Of a stretch of 64,000 nucleotides of DNA, positions 34,101 through 47,428 are shown one piece after another. The position numbers and the translations under genes are program-made. The DNA is from Lactarius indigo (lineage: Eukaryota > Basidiomycota > Agaricomycetes > Russulales > Russulaceae). Each line of letters starts with the position of its first letter. Position 1 is the first letter of the stretch. The notes below the pieces were generated by a model, which had not been told where the DNA came from, ran no database searches, and was given only the letters and a program-made list of their open reading frames with translations. The DNA lies in contig JAFKAC010000012.1 of NCBI GenBank assembly GCA_025766275.1, positions 930,001-994,000 of the forward strand. Reading direction: 5' to 3'.

Positions 34101-37100
34101 AATTGGATGAATCCGACTCGGTGAATAATGTCGACGGCGTGAACGAGGAGAACCAGAATACGATCGAGAACGACTCCGAGACGCGTCGTCGCGTTCGCGT
34201 TCGCGTCGGCGTCGGCGTCGGCGATCTCGTCGGCGCTCTCGTCTTTCTTCCTCCTCAGTGTCAGTTGAGGGAGTCCTCGATCTCGGTCGGCGATCTCGTC
34301 GACGCCTCTCACGAGACCCACCACGGGACCCACGCTCGGAGGACGGAGTCCTCGAATCGGAGTACCTTCGTCCTCGGCGGCTCCCTGGATATCGTTCAGA
34401 TGGGACGATGTGTACTGCAGTCGGGACCGTTGCCACAGGATGGATAGGCTGGATAGGTTGTTCCGAGTAGCGTGATGGAGCGTGAGAAAGAGGAGGAGCG
34501 TATCCACCTCTCGATGATTCCGGTGTGTGACTACGATACTCTGGAGATCCTGGCCTATAATGGGGCTGGGACGGTGTCACCACCGTCACTGGCGGCGGAG
34601 CAGGAACAACACCAAAACCAGTGGGAGCGGGGACAATGCCATAACCCGGCTGAGCGGGGGGTATTATCACAGGAGGTTGGGCGGGCGGGGTACGACTGTC
34701 TCTCAAGATGATAGGCGATCGAGGTGACCGAGTGCTGCGGGTAGGTGTAGTAGAACGTGAACGTGAACGTGACCGTGAACGCGAGCGCGAGTCCGGGGGG
34801 CGTTGTTGCAAGATGACACCGGGTGGGCCTACAGGAGGATACGGCCCAATAGGAACACCAACACCATGTTGTTGAACAGGTGGATGAATGATTATTGGCT
34901 GCCCCGGTTGCTGGGGCTCACGACGATCCCCATAACGACCATCATCAGAATATTCTGAGCGCGGGGGCCGTGGGGAAGGTAGAATCTGAACCACGGATGG
35001 TTGAACTGCAGTGGGCTGTTGAGGTACTTGCGCACGCCCATCATCACGCTCATGCTGAGTCGAAGGGGCGAAGGTAACACCCGGGCCTTGAGGTGCAGCA
35101 GGGACCTGCTGAAGGGGCTGCGCCTGCGGCGGGAGATTGATAATCGTGGGCTGACCAGGTCCGTACCCGCTCGGAGCAACAGGAAGCGGTGGACTCTGCG
35201 ACCGTGAGCGGTCCGTGCTTCTGCTCGGGGGACGGGGATATTGTGAGCCCTGGGAGGGGGGATACACGAGAATAGGTGGCGCGGGTCCTATCGGCTGTGG
35301 TTGCGGCTGTACCTGCGGAACGATCTGGGGACCGGGAACGACAATTGGGACCCCGGATGTCGGGCGTGGTGAAGATTCTGTGCTAGGAGTTTCGGTGGGT
35401 GTTCTACTGGGAGTTCCGAAGGAGTCTCGTGGCGATGGCGGGGGAGGTACAAATGGTTCCGGCTCAGCAGCAGGAACAGGGGGCTGATATACACGAGGCG
35501 GTGGAGCACCACCCTCGAAATGGAACTCTGGCACGAACGGTGCACGCCCATCGGATGGAGGAGACGGAATCACAGGCGACTCCGATGGAGTTGGCGTATA
35601 TGGACCAGGAGCAGGGATCACGACAGGCTGTACACCATACTGCGGCCCAGGGCCATACTGCTGACCAGGGCCATACTGCCGACCAGGACCATACTGCTGA
35701 CCAGCTTGGGGGAAAGAAACCGGAGGAGGAGGAGGAAAGGTGCCAATCGGAGGTGCCGTTCCTGGTCGTACAGGGACTCCACCAGTGGGAGCACTAACAG
35801 GAGCGCCCTGTCCAGGTAGCACAAAACCACCACCCTCCGGTCCATGTTGTTGTGGCGGGACTAAGATAAATTAGGATATTAGTGCTGTGTTGTATCGACA
35901 ATGTAGTGTGACCTTACAAACTGGTCCTCGGGATAGACCCAATCGATTCATATCATCATGAAGCTGGTCAATGCGGGCCGAAACACCACGAAGCTCAGCT
36001 TGACGATCTTCCACGTCATGGCCCAACCAATCATTCAGAGAGTTCATATATCTCATCAGTTCACGCTGCTGTTCCAAAGAAGCCAAGTGCATGAATCGGT
36101 TCTCCTGCACACAGTGAGTCCTTGTCACTCCACGAACTTGTTAAAGGGAACATACCCGAACCATGGCCATCATATCATTGAAAATGGGCGGCAGAATGAC
36201 AGACTAAGTAATATACATCGTTAGCAGAATAAATGATGATTCGAAGAAATTTACGTACTTGAGTGAATGGCGGCGGGACTGGCGGGATGCCCCCAGGTAG
36301 ACTAACCTGGGGGACCGCTCCAGGACCAACAGGCTCCTGTGGCTACAATGTATTTAGTCATGGAAACAAACTTAGCAGAAATAGCGTACCGGCCGAGGAG
36401 GAGCTGGTTGGTACCAAGGCCGTGACTCGAGTTCTGGCGGCGCAGTAGCACGTCCGGGTTCTGCCACGGGTTCTGCTTGAACGCCACTTGAAGGCTACAC
36501 GATACATGAGGGTAGATCACGAAGCAAAATAGGGTCCAACTTACAACAACGGGTTCATCCTCAGGCTCGGGCCTGGAACGGATCCAACCTGACTGCGCAG
36601 CTGCCGGTCTTTGGCTCCTAATCCTATGAACTTCTCTAAGAAAGTCTGGACCGGCGTCGCCCGCAGGTTGTTGGCGAGTAATATCGGGTGGTATGACAGG
36701 CGTCTCTGGCGAACGCCCTGATCGTTGTATTGGGGTAAACCGACGCTGTGCAAGCGCACTTGGTCTAGGAGCCACGGTCGGACGTGAAGGCCGTCGGCGA
36801 CCTATGTCGCGCGTGATGAGGGGCTCGGGAATGGGAACAGTAAATGGCCGTAGCGGGGGCAAATCGCCAAGAAGCGTCGGGCTGGCGCTTCGAGGTCGTG
36901 GTCCACGAGCATCCGGTCGGAAGTTTAGAGGTACGAACGTCGGCGGCGGCTGAATCTGCACAGGAGCTGTAGGTTGAGGGGGTCGAAGCAGCTCAGCCAT
37001 CATGTCATCCAGAGACGTTCGTGGTCTCATCGGCGTCGGTGCAATAAGCGTCGGCGTCTCGCGCCGCATTCTGTCCCACCGTTCTCTGAGACGTCTGATC

Positions 37101-40100
37101 GCGGTCGAAGTATCAGACCCTGAATCAAAGATTGACTCTGGTGGAGGAGACGCAGCCCTTGCCCTTGCCTGTGCATCCGCTAGCCTGTTGATCAAATCCT
37201 CGAGCCGTTGCAATCGTTCAAGTAGTTCTGCGTTGTCTTGCGTTCGGGGAACGCGTTGGCGAAGTTCGTCTAAGACGTGATTTGTTGACAGCTGGCCATC
37301 CCACAGAGCGTCTGTTTGCCCCTTGACTGCGTCCAAGACTTCACGGATGCGGTTGATGACTTCAAGATCTATGCAATGAGTCACGGGTGCAGCCCTGACA
37401 GTTGCGCTCGATACAGCTGATGGCGTAGGTGACACAGACGGGGTTGACACAGATGGGGTACGAACAACTCGCTGGGTCATGTCACTTGATGTCTGGGAAA
37501 GATATTCACCTGACGAGGGAGGTGAGCGCGTAATGGGTGTGAGTGGAAGCACCTCAGACGACGGAGAGCTGGACGGAGATGAGGGTATAGACGACGATGG
37601 AGGAGAATACGATATAGGGGATGATAAGATAGACGAGGACGACTCCCTTAGACCTTCTGGCTCGGTCTCGAACAGTTCGGTCTCTAATGGCTCAGATCCT
37701 GATGGCTCAGACTCCATCAGACTGAAATCGTCAGAGTGGTGTGACGACAGGAATGATATAGTGGAACTCAAAGAAGTCGGAGAGTGTTGAGGGCTACGTG
37801 GGGGTGGCGTCAGCGGGATGGCGATGACTCGCGGACTCGCTTTGCCGGTCTCAGTAGGGGGGATGGAGGGATAATCAGGTGCTCCGCGAGGTCCACCGAG
37901 AGATACGACACTGCTTCCTCCAATAGAGCGATCTTTGAAGTGGACAGGAGGGGGTGGTACAACTTGTGGAGCCTCCTTTTCATGCATGTAATCAGCCAGA
38001 TTACGAAGTTCGTTTTGAATTTCTCCGAGATGGTCGTGAACGCCTTGATTGTCGCGTTGCCTGTCGTTCTCAACGCCGTGTAGATATTGAAGTAGTCGGT
38101 TGACATCATCCGTGATAATGACACTCGGTCTCTCAGATGGTGGTCTTTCCGATCGTGCTCGTTCGGACGGAGCTCGTTCGGAGAGTGCCACTTCCGAGGG
38201 TATGGTCACTAGATCAGAATGGACGGACGGAACACTACCATGAGGGCTACTCATGCTAACACTAGCGGAAGCAGTTGGCGTCGACAACAATGAAGGTGTC
38301 CTCGGAAGAGGGATGTCCGCCGGCGAGATCTGTGAAGTTGAGTGAGTGTCATCCAACACTGCCTGATCAAAACTTACAGGTCTCGAGACAGTTGTCCTGT
38401 GCGTCGACAAGAGTGATGGTTCTGTTGAAACATCCTCCAAGATGGGCTCCTCAAAAAGAGACCGGTTGTCTAAGATTTCCGACCCCAAAGAGATAGATGA
38501 CGTTGTCGAGACCGAAGATGGTGTCCTAGTCAATGTGACCTGGGAGCGTTCTGGTGTCAATATGGGTGATGGAATCGATGTGGAAGACGGTGCTCGAAGG
38601 GAAGGAGAGGGGACAGTTGGAGGAGCGCTTGGTGACAGGGATGGCGTTGCCGATGCAGAGACTGATATCGATACAGTCCCTGTAGGCGATGGTGACGGTT
38701 CAGCCGACGCAGAGACCGACATCGATACGGTAGACGTGAGAGAACGCGAAGATGGTGACGAGTAAGTAATCGGCGATGACTCGCTCGACTTGCTTTCGTC
38801 GATAGTACTCAGCCGGCTCGGTTCCTGAGAAGTATACGCAGAAGCCGTGGGTCGCAAGAAAGACGTGTCAAAGGAGATATCCGGACCCTCAGGGAAGGCT
38901 ATAGACTGAACTGAGGGGGAAGCTCGTAGTACCGACGACTCGTACGTATCATCCGTTTCCGGCGGCCAGAGGGACCCTCTAATCGAGGTCGAGGGGCTCG
39001 AGGAGGCTTGAGGACTCGCAGGACGGCGCGATGAAATAGTGCTTGGCGTAGACTCAGTAACCGACGTTAATAACGATGTCGTCGGCAACGACCCCGGAGG
39101 GCCAATGGGGGAAGGACCGGGCAATGACGGTGGAACAGAACTAATGGATCTTGTTGTAGATATTGGCCGCAGCGGTTCAACTGTCGGCCTCTCAGACGGT
39201 AACTCGCTGGTCAGGAGAGAAGGGCTTGATTCTGGCAACGGAATGTCCCTGGCGCTCACTCTACTCATTCTGGTAGAGGTATAGACTGTTGGGATAGTTC
39301 CTATGTCGGAAACAGAACTGACACTGGAGACGTCGTCTGATGGGTATAGAGAAAATCCAGGATCAAAGATGATTACTGGTGGCTGTGGGAAAGTCTCTGG
39401 AGATCTGACCCGGGGTGTCGCGACAGGTACTGGGACTGGTATCCGGGTCTCCTCTGCAGCGGGTTGAGGGGGGACGACTTCTATGACCTCCTCGGGAGGT
39501 TGAGGAGTAACCTGGACGGCCTCTTCTACGAGAGCTGGGGGCGCAATTGGGACTGGCTCTTCAACAGGCTCAGGGATAGCTTGAACTTCCTCATCGACGG
39601 GCTGTGCTACGATCTGCACGGGTGCCTCAACTGGCTGAGGGGCAATGATGCGAATAACACCCTGGACCGGCTCAGGTGGAGTAACCTGAGTACCTTCCGA
39701 GACGATAGATTTCTCCGGTTTGCAACGACACTCCGCATCGTCGTATTCGGTGGAGACCTCCGTTGGACATATCTCCGCAGTAGTGTATGGCGATGTCGGC
39801 TCACTGTCACAGACCGGTGCCGTGATATAGTCGGATACAGATTCAGCTTTAGCGCTTGCCTTTGCTGTGACGAAGCCTTCGGATGAGACGCTCTTAGTAG
39901 CCTCCGAGTCGGTAGGGCATAATTCAGCGGTCTCGTAGAGAGATGGGATACTTGGCAAGGATGCGAATGACATAATTGAGGGAGAACGGGCGGTCTCATA
40001 TTGAGTGGTGCTGGTTGGTGTAGTTGTGGTGATCGGGTCCTCTTCTGATTCAGGCGAATGCTCAGAAGACGAACTCGGCAGAGGCGTGCCATTTGCCGAT

Positions 40101-43100
40101 CTGGAGTAAGAAGACCGTGAGTAACTTTCGAGAGTGCTGAAGCCACCGCCTCGTGAGTAGTCCGAATAAGACCTGGAATGTGTGTGACCTGATCCGTTAT
40201 CCCCACTCGAATAGGATTCCGCCCCAGATAGATAAGAGGAAGAGTAGCTGAGTGAGCTAGCAGCATCCCTCCTTGCTTTGATAGCACGCGAACGTGTGAG
40301 TCCCGCAGCTCTGGATGGCGAGTCTGACGTGAAAGCTGAACGGCGAGTGTCGGTCGAAATGCCTAGATACGAGGTACCTTCGCCAAGGTACGTCTGTGGA
40401 ACCACTGTTCCAGAGCCCGATGTCTCCTCAGTAGGCGCAGCTGAGCTAGACTCAGTGCCTCGAGTTCTGAAGTGGGTGTCCGATAAGGAGGAAGATACAG
40501 AGTGGGACGTAGACGGTTCGCCAGAAGTCCGGGCCCCCGATGTAAAGAACGCATCATCCGAAACTGAAGTCAGGGACTCTGGGTTAGTCGGCCGCGCACG
40601 AGAGCCGCCACCACGAGCACTGGGCGGTGGCGTGACGATAACATCGCGTCGGAGCGTCGGCCCGCTTGATACAGTGACGGGTGATCCTTCGCCGATGAGA
40701 GCTAAACCGAAACCCAACCCGGGTCGCGCGTCTTTAGCCCGCCGCAACGCAGATTCAAACTCTTCCCCGAGGTCTGTCATGGAGGTTGTGCGACGTAGAG
40801 AGCTGCTGCGGCTGGGCCCAATCACCCGTGGGTCTCCAGGATAAACGATTGTTTGGTTGGAGATGGCACCATCATCGACTGCGCGCGAGCGCAGCGACGG
40901 CTGGCGAGACAAAGACCCTGCGCTAGACCCCGAAAGTGATTGGAAGTCCGAAAGGTCAGGGATTGACTCCATGGGGGGAAGGAATGTGGTGGACCGCGAC
41001 CCAGAAGCGACGGAGCCAGAACGAGTACTCGTGCTCGCCATCGACCGGATCGTACGCATAGAACCCGTAGGCGATTGAGTTTCAGAACGATCAGGAACTG
41101 TGACTGAGCGATCAAGCACCTCCCTGAAGATACCGTCAGCTAGGAAAAACAAGGACACAATCAAAACTCACCAAATGGCGCTGACCCAGCGCACACGCTC
41201 TCTAGCCGACTCAGCACCTAGCCGTTCCACGCCGTCGCTATAAAACAATTGGAATGGACACAGGGTCTCCATCAAGCTCAAATCTCCGAAGCCTTCCGCC
41301 TGAGCATTGGCTGTCTGCGCTCTCGCGGCAATTGTGCCAACATCATCTTGAGCACTCGGGTGCGTAGGCGAAGCAACTGAGCGAACCTCCGTGCAATTGA
41401 GTAGATCCAACGTTACAATCCCGCGTCCACCGCCTTGAGCAATCCAGGAGAGTACGAGCATGTGGGGGTATAGGATTGCTTGACATCTCTGCCATCTATA
41501 CGGAGGAGATGCGTGTACGTTCAGGTACCACAGAAGTCCGATGCGCAGAGGCTGATAGAGAGAGGAGTTAGCCCACAAGCACAAGGACACAACGCAAGCA
41601 AAGAGGGGCCAATAGATCATCTCCAGGCACAAATGAGATAACGTGACCGTGACGACTCACCTCTTGATTGCCTTTGGCGAACGTTCCCAATTCGGCAAGG
41701 TCGAAAGGCGGAGGAACCACGCTCGACACGAGGGACGTGCTTGTCCTCGGCGTGCTTGGTACGTTGGCATCTCCTTGACTATCAAGAGAGTCGCTTGTCC
41801 TAAATGTGGACGAGCCACTCTCACCGCCCATTGCAACCCTTTCTCGTTGAGAACCCCTCTCGACGCGACGTCGTACGCTAAAAAATCCTTCGTCCGGCGT
41901 CACATCCGTTGACGATTTGTTGGAACTAACACGGGATGACTCGTCGAACGAGGGAGAGCGGCTCTTCCACGCCGCAACAACGTTACGCACCGAGCTCAGT
42001 GGTGAGCGTGGCGATGCCTGTGGTCGCCTGAGCGAAGGGCCTTGAGATGCAGTATCGGTATCGGTGGCTGTATATGAGGTGGAAGTGAACGTGTTCGAGT
42101 GTGTTGGAGTGGCGCTTGATGAGTGATGGCTATCAAACCCGGAGTCAAGCGCCATGGTAGTACTACTACGGGGAGGAGGCGAAAGGAAGGAACGCGAAGG
42201 CCCACTAGAGGTGTAAGATTGCGATTGAGAGACCCAACTCTTACTGGGGGAAGAGGGGCGTGAGCCTGTAGAGCTCCCATATCCATAAGTTGTAGAGCCA
42301 AAAGTCGGTATAGATTGGCTCGTTTGCGTATAAGGACTGGGCGAACGAGGGCCAGCAGGTACTGAACCTGTCCTCCTATGGTCAAAAGGGGAGTACGAGC
42401 GCGATGAGGTATCAGATGACGATTTATCCTCGAAGAATGCAATGAGGTCCCCAGTACGACGGCTTGGGGTATTGGCGCTGGGCCCGGGCTCAGTGACACC
42501 TCGAGAATGAGTGGATATGCCAGACCGCCTAATGGCGTCAGAAACGGGCCTGGATCCAGGGACCGAGAGATTGTGCGACGTAGGGCGCGAAGACGGGTTT
42601 TCAGTACGTTCCGTAATAGTGCTCAGGATGCGGCCGTCGCGCAGAGTATTTGTGAAAGGTATATAGCTAGACGTGGTAGCCGTGAATGAAGGAGAAGACG
42701 CCGAGCCGCTCAGATATGAGGACGGGGTGGCAGACGATCCTCGCGACCATTCAGTCAGAGCATCTTCGGTCTGATCCAGCTCATCGTCGAGCGCACTCAA
42801 AGCTGCCTCGACCTCAGCTGCGTCTCGAATGGAGTCGTCTTCGGAATACGTGTATAGATCAGAGCCGGAACGTCTGTTGGAGGGGGAAGGTGAAACTGTG
42901 ATACGACGCATATCATTCCCAGAGATATCGCTGTCATTCGACGAGTTCCCTGGGAGAAAGTGATGGGCCGCTGTATCTCACAGAAAAAAAAAATAACAAC
43001 AATTACCTGAGCGAGAAGAGTATGAATACCTGGTAGGGGAAGACCCGGACCGAGTGAAAGTTGAGAAAGTTGCAGTGCCGAAGAGCGGGGAGCGAGCCCC

Positions 43101-43133
43101 CGACCTCGACGCGTCAGATGAGTAGCTCGACAT
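31195..43133 (-). CDS. Giant PH-domain protein, Ser/Pro-rich, disordered, with C-terminal coiled coil
   Basis: One gene of about 12 kb encodes roughly 3,600 residues. The ATG at 43133 starts MSSYSSDASRSGARSPLFG. A Ser-rich exon ends ELGTFAKGNQE and joins a PH-like domain at about residues 480-620 (PLRIGLLWYLNVHASPPYRW, LVLSWIAQGGGRGIVTLDLL, ERLGAESARERVRWVSAIWE). A single exon of about 1,500 residues follows, Ser/Pro/Thr-rich with helical segments. Exons with QYGPGQ, SRSRSR and arginine-rich repeats come next, then a long charged coiled coil (32,200-33,150; EELARVRAELDHEKQQRDHD), and a Pro-rich tail ending PQPRGLFGPRSPRSS at 31197. The splice phases I checked (43.0, 41.6, 41.15, 36.5, 36.35, 33.75, 31.35 kb) join in frame, so I treat it as one gene. 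The PH domain suggests membrane or cortical binding. The cellular role is unknown. Confidence 0.75.
33471..33573. repeat. In-frame minisatellite encoding G-A-P-E-G-G units
   Basis: Within the giant gene about five tandem units of roughly 21-24 bases encode GAPEGGRGAPEGGRGAPEGG and variants (GAAEGARGAPEGG). On the + strand the repeating core is gcgccttctggggc. It probably varies in length between strains. Confidence 0.75.
34745..34795. repeat. In-frame Arg-Ser dipeptide repeat
   Basis: On the minus strand the giant gene encodes SRSRSRSRSRSRS here, from tandem six-base units (gaacgt type on the + strand). Nearby, 34,180-34,260 encodes a run of Arg, Asp and Glu (RRDRRRRRRRERERD). RS and RD/RE tracts often bind RNA or other RS proteins. 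Confidence 0.7.
35641..35702. repeat. In-frame QYGPGx tandem repeat
   Basis: Four units of 18-21 bases encode QQYGPGRQYGPGQQYGPGPQ in the giant protein. On the + strand the unit is gaccagggccatactgc. Confidence 0.7.
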
Positions 43134-43373
43134 ACGAGAATTCTGTTAGAATGGTTAGAGAAACACTTAGTACATGCGTTGCGAACGAGAATGTAAGCAA
43201 CAAAGGCGAGAGCAAAGGAAACAAGGCGATGCCGAGTCAATCAAAGCCACACAGGATTTCGAAAAGTCAACTTCCTCAGATCGCACACGTGACCGCGCCT
43301 ATTGTATCACGTGCTTTATCAGCCCCTTCCTGGTTTCTGTCGCTGCGTTGCCTTGATTCTTCCGTTCACTATC
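43134..43373. promoter_or_regulatory. Divergent promoter, giant PH gene and RBX1
   Basis: The 240 bases separate two divergent start codons (ATG 43133 on the minus strand, ATG 43374 on the plus strand). The region must hold both promoters unless the transcripts overlap. No TATA box is obvious. Confidence 0.6.
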
Positions 43374-43982
<609 letters not shown>

Positions 43983-44190
43983 GTATTGTCCTTAGTATAT
44001 CGCTTTGTAACATAGTATCTTTCTGAGCCTCTAAGAAACACCATGCACGTAGTCGAGGTTCTCGGTACAATAAGTCGACTGCAGACCGCAAACCAGCTGG
44101 CTTCGTAAGCAGCGGGGCTATCATAGCGCAATTTCCACTTCCATGTGTGAACTCAGTATACCTAGAACCTAGACCCAACCCCCAATCACG

Positions 44191-45425
44191 ATGTTCGAAC
44201 CAATCGATAAGGCATTTCAGCAGGATTTCTACTCACAATTTCAGGCTTCTCGTGCTGGTTTGCGTGCTTTCGACATAGACCTGTTCTTTATCTGAGTGGC
44301 TTTCGTTCAGATCTCATTGCGCGTTTAGATGTAGCGAAGCACAGTCCCACATCCGACAACGATTGGCAGGAGCTGGCTCTGAATACCCGAAAGCTGAGAA
44401 AATATCTGACCGAAGCAACAACATTCCTTCCCTCTTACGATCAACGACAATGTCAAGCAGTGCGTTGCCATACATGTACAGCTTGTGACGAGTACTCATG
44501 ACTTTTCAATCTTACTCCTTCACGCAGCAAATGGAATTATTAGAGCAGAGTTTAGAAGAGACGCGTTCGGCGTCCCTACCAAAGAAGAAATTTGCTTTCA
44601 AGCGCAAGGCAGATCGGCCCCCAGTTTTAGCTGTGCCTACGTTGCCACCTTCTCCCCAGGCCACACCGCCACAACCTGGGCTGGACCACTTGTCGACAGT
44701 GTCTACTTTCCATACGCTAAGCGCACAGTCCAACTGCAGACTGTCTTTTCGGTCTCTTCCAACCTTCGGAGACGACACCCCGACTTTTGATCTGACCATT
44801 TCGGATCTAAACCGTTGCATCGTAGACTTATGTAGCCCAGCTAACATTGCGTCTCCTCGTCATCAACTTTCCTTGACTGCCCTCCATATCCGCGATCTGA
44901 AAAACACGATTCTAGTTTTACCCCATGTAAAAGGCAGCGTGCTCTTACACAACCTGCATACGTGTATGGTGATCGTTGCATGCCACCAGGCAAGTATCTC
45001 CTTGTCCGACATCGACGACCGCTCTTACCCACTTCGTCCAGTTCCGCATGCACAGTTCAACGAACGTTCGCGTATACCTTTCGGCGGTCTCTAATCCTGT
45101 CATCGAGGACTGCTCTGCTATAACTTTTGCGGAATACCCGCCATTCTTTGCCTCACTTAACCCGCTGATTGCAGATGCGCTACCGTCTAATGTAGGTACC
45201 ATCATCTGTTCTCAAACGTGTCTCACATTCCTCCACCAGAGTAATCACGCCGATATACAAGACTTCTCGCACATCCGGCCGACTCCGTCACCTAATTGGA
45301 CCATTTTCCCTCCTAGGAACGAGAATTGGGATGATCTTTTGACTCAAGAAGATCCCTCACCCCAAGAGATAGACAATATTCTGATCGCGCATTTACCTGA
45401 CGCGACATCTGGCGAGGCGACGTAA
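44191..45425 (+). CDS. TBCC: Tubulin-binding cofactor C
   Basis: It starts MFEPIDKAFQQDFYSQFQAS at 44191. The N-terminal helical (spectrin-like) domain continues with DWQELALNTRKLRKYLTEAT, FLPSYDQRQCQAQMELLEQS and the basic motif LPKKKFAFKRKADRP. After a Pro-rich linker the C-terminal TBCC beta-helix domain has LSLTALHIRDLKNTILVLPH, VKGSVLLHNLHTCMVIVACH, QFRMHSSTNVRVYLSAVSNP, VIEDCSAITFAEYP and DFSHIRPTPSPNW. The arginine in QFRMH is the expected GAP arginine finger. The intron splitting ACHQ|FRMH (44990-45041) is GC-AG. Cofactor C triggers GTP hydrolysis by beta-tubulin in the folding supercomplex and releases the alpha/beta dimer. The stop is at 45423-45425. Confidence 0.92.
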
Positions 45426-46438
45426 CTTTTCCCGTCACGCGGTGTCCTCACTACCGCAATGCGATGCGGTCATCTAAACCACTGCACTTCGATTACCTCG
45501 TAACCGTACGCCTGCAGAGCGAGGTTGCTATTTGTCCCTTGTCCACACCAAATTGTTTACCCACTCCCTAGCACTCCTATGTATCGCGCATAATAACGCC
45601 TAGACTTTTCGGTGATCTATTCGCACGGGTGCTACTCATTCGAAATGAGATCGTTATGATGACGTTGAAAGGAAACAGCACGACCTTTTCAACATACCAC
45701 CGCGCCAAGGTCGCGAACAGCGGGTCATGTCAAGTCACGTCAGTCAAAGAGAACATCTCCCAACAGCCAGGTATCGCCGGTAATTAGGATTCTTGCCACG
45801 TCGAAAATCTCTCACATGTGCAGAATACCTTACAATTTATGTTCAAATTCTACCGTCTGACTTCGACTGTTCAATGGGGGAAGGTCCTAAATCAACTTCC
45901 ATTTCTCAAGGCCCCATAAGAACTCCATGTATGTCTCCTCATCAGTGCTTGTCGATCATTCGCTCATGAGGGATCTGCGCCCCTTCTTATCGCAAAAGAT
46001 TTATGGACCGGATTAGGAGGCGGGTATCCGCACGCGCACGCGATGCTACAAGAGGAGCTCAGATCACAGATGCATCTGTGGGTCTTGGTCCTGAGAACGT
46101 CGCTAAATGGGCGATCACCTTAAACCAGTGACAGATAAATTAACATTTATTACAGAGAAGGACGGAAGCAAGGATTCACACGGGTACACGAAATATATTA
46201 TGGGGTACTGTGGATCGGCCGAACCTCGTAATACTGGCATGGGCCTCAACACCTCAACAGGCGTAACTCCGAAGTGCCACAGACTCGGTTTGCGTAGATG
46301 TGAGGTCGCTAGCCAGCTGCATCTACGGAGATCATGAATGATCAGCGCTGTCTAAAAAAAAAAAGAGCTCGAAAGCTGGTGAGCGCCACAAGAAAACGCT
46401 GCGTTCAACGAGAAAATAACTTCAAGCATCATTTTAAA
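45426..46438. other. Intergenic stretch before tRNA-Leu
   Basis: No supported coding region. A short poly-A run lies near 46353-46363. Nothing else was recognised. Confidence 0.4.
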
Positions 46439-46520
46439 GGCGAGATGGCCGAGCGGTCTAAGGCGCCAGACTAAGGATCTGGTCTCTTCGGGGGCGTGGG
46501 TTCGAATCCCACTCTCGTCA
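46439..46520 (+). tRNA. tRNA-Leu (anticodon AAG)
   Basis: An 82-nt class II tRNA without intron. The acceptor stem pairs ggcgaga with tctcgtc (one G-U). The D arm contains tggccgagcggtctaaggcg. The anticodon stem ccaga/tctgg encloses the loop ctaagga, giving anticodon AAG at loop positions 3-5. The long variable arm tctcttcgggggc fits leucine. The T arm is gtgggttcgaatcccac. The internal A and B boxes are tggccgagcgg and ggttcgaatcc. Confidence 0.95.
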
Positions 46521-46522
46521 GC

Positions 46523-46533
46523 TTTTTTTTTTT
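46523..46533 (+). terminator. RNA polymerase III terminator (T11)
   Basis: A run of eleven T on the coding strand begins three bases after the mature tRNA-Leu end, as expected for Pol III termination. Confidence 0.85.
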
Positions 46534-46865
46534 CACCCTATGTGTTTGCAATTTTTCTCTTTCTGGGGTTTCAATCGACGGTCATTGTCGCAAGGGTGCA
46601 CGTGACATACGTCATGGTTGCATCGTCGGTTGTAAGCCGGTTGGTCCACCTTGACGCGTATGTGCCGTATGAATCACACCAATGTCGGGTCGGGGGCAAA
46701 GACCGGGTGCCGCCACGCTCACTTGACAAAGTGCAGTGGCTCATCTACCATCAACGAAATGCATACGTACAGTATTACGGTAATGAGAGGTCTGCCTCCA
46801 TTCGATAACCGATAACCCTCCCTGTCGTACCTTTGTTTTCGTCCATCTGTCTGCAAGGCTCAGGT

Positions 46866-47428
46866 TCAAGCGCTGGTAGCTGCTGCCAGCACCGTCTCTG
46901 CATCAAGTAGTTCCGCATCCTGCTCCAATTTGGCGTTACCTTTGGCCAATTTCTGGTGCGCAAAGATCAGACGAGATCCCGCTGGGGCGGGAATGTGCGT
47001 GTAGTATGCGAGGGTGGGCCAACGTACCACGAGGTCGCCGAGTTCGCCCGCGGCCCTTTCAAGCCGCGTTGCAGTGTCGCGTACCATGTTCTCGCTCTCG
47101 CGTATGAGGCTCTTCTGAACGAAAGTAAAGGATGAGGGCAGCTACGATGGAGTGAGATACATACGACGTTCCTAACGTCCCAAGACTCGTCTCCACCTCC
47201 TGCGTCAACGGCCGTAGCAGACTCGAGCTTCTTTTTGTTTTCCACTACTTCTGCATTGTATAGCGCGAGTTCCTTGTGGTACCTGCCGATTTCAGTCGAA
47301 GTTGCGAGAGGAGGAAGAAGGATATCGGTTGATCATCTCCCGGTGGAGACGAGGTAATCACACACGAACCGCTTCACGACGCCAGACTTGATTTTAAGTT
47401 GCTTGCGTGTTGCCTCCGAGCTGCTCAT
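46866..47428 (-). CDS. TBCA: Tubulin-binding cofactor A
   Basis: Four exons join in frame. MSSSEATRKQLKIKSGVVKR (ATG 47428) is followed by YHKELALYNAEVVENKKKLE and ESWDVRN, then KSLIRESENMVRDTATRLER and AGELGDLV, and finally KLAKGNAKLEQDAELLDAET with the end VLAAATSA at 46866. The order LKIKxGVVKR...KE...Y..EV...WDVRN....ESxxMxxDTxxRLE is the TBCA three-helix bundle pattern. Length, about 120 residues, is normal. Cofactor A holds newly folded beta-tubulin and passes it on to the cofactor C/D/E machinery; cofactor C is encoded 1.4 kb away. The longest intron is about 85 bases. Confidence 0.9.

Noticed and set aside
37479..37790. Asp/Glu-rich plus-strand open frame
   Set aside because: Antisense of Ser/Pro/Thr-rich low-complexity sequence in the giant gene.
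46353..46363. Poly-A run as a retroposon tail
   Set aside because: No retroposon body or target-site duplication is seen next to it.
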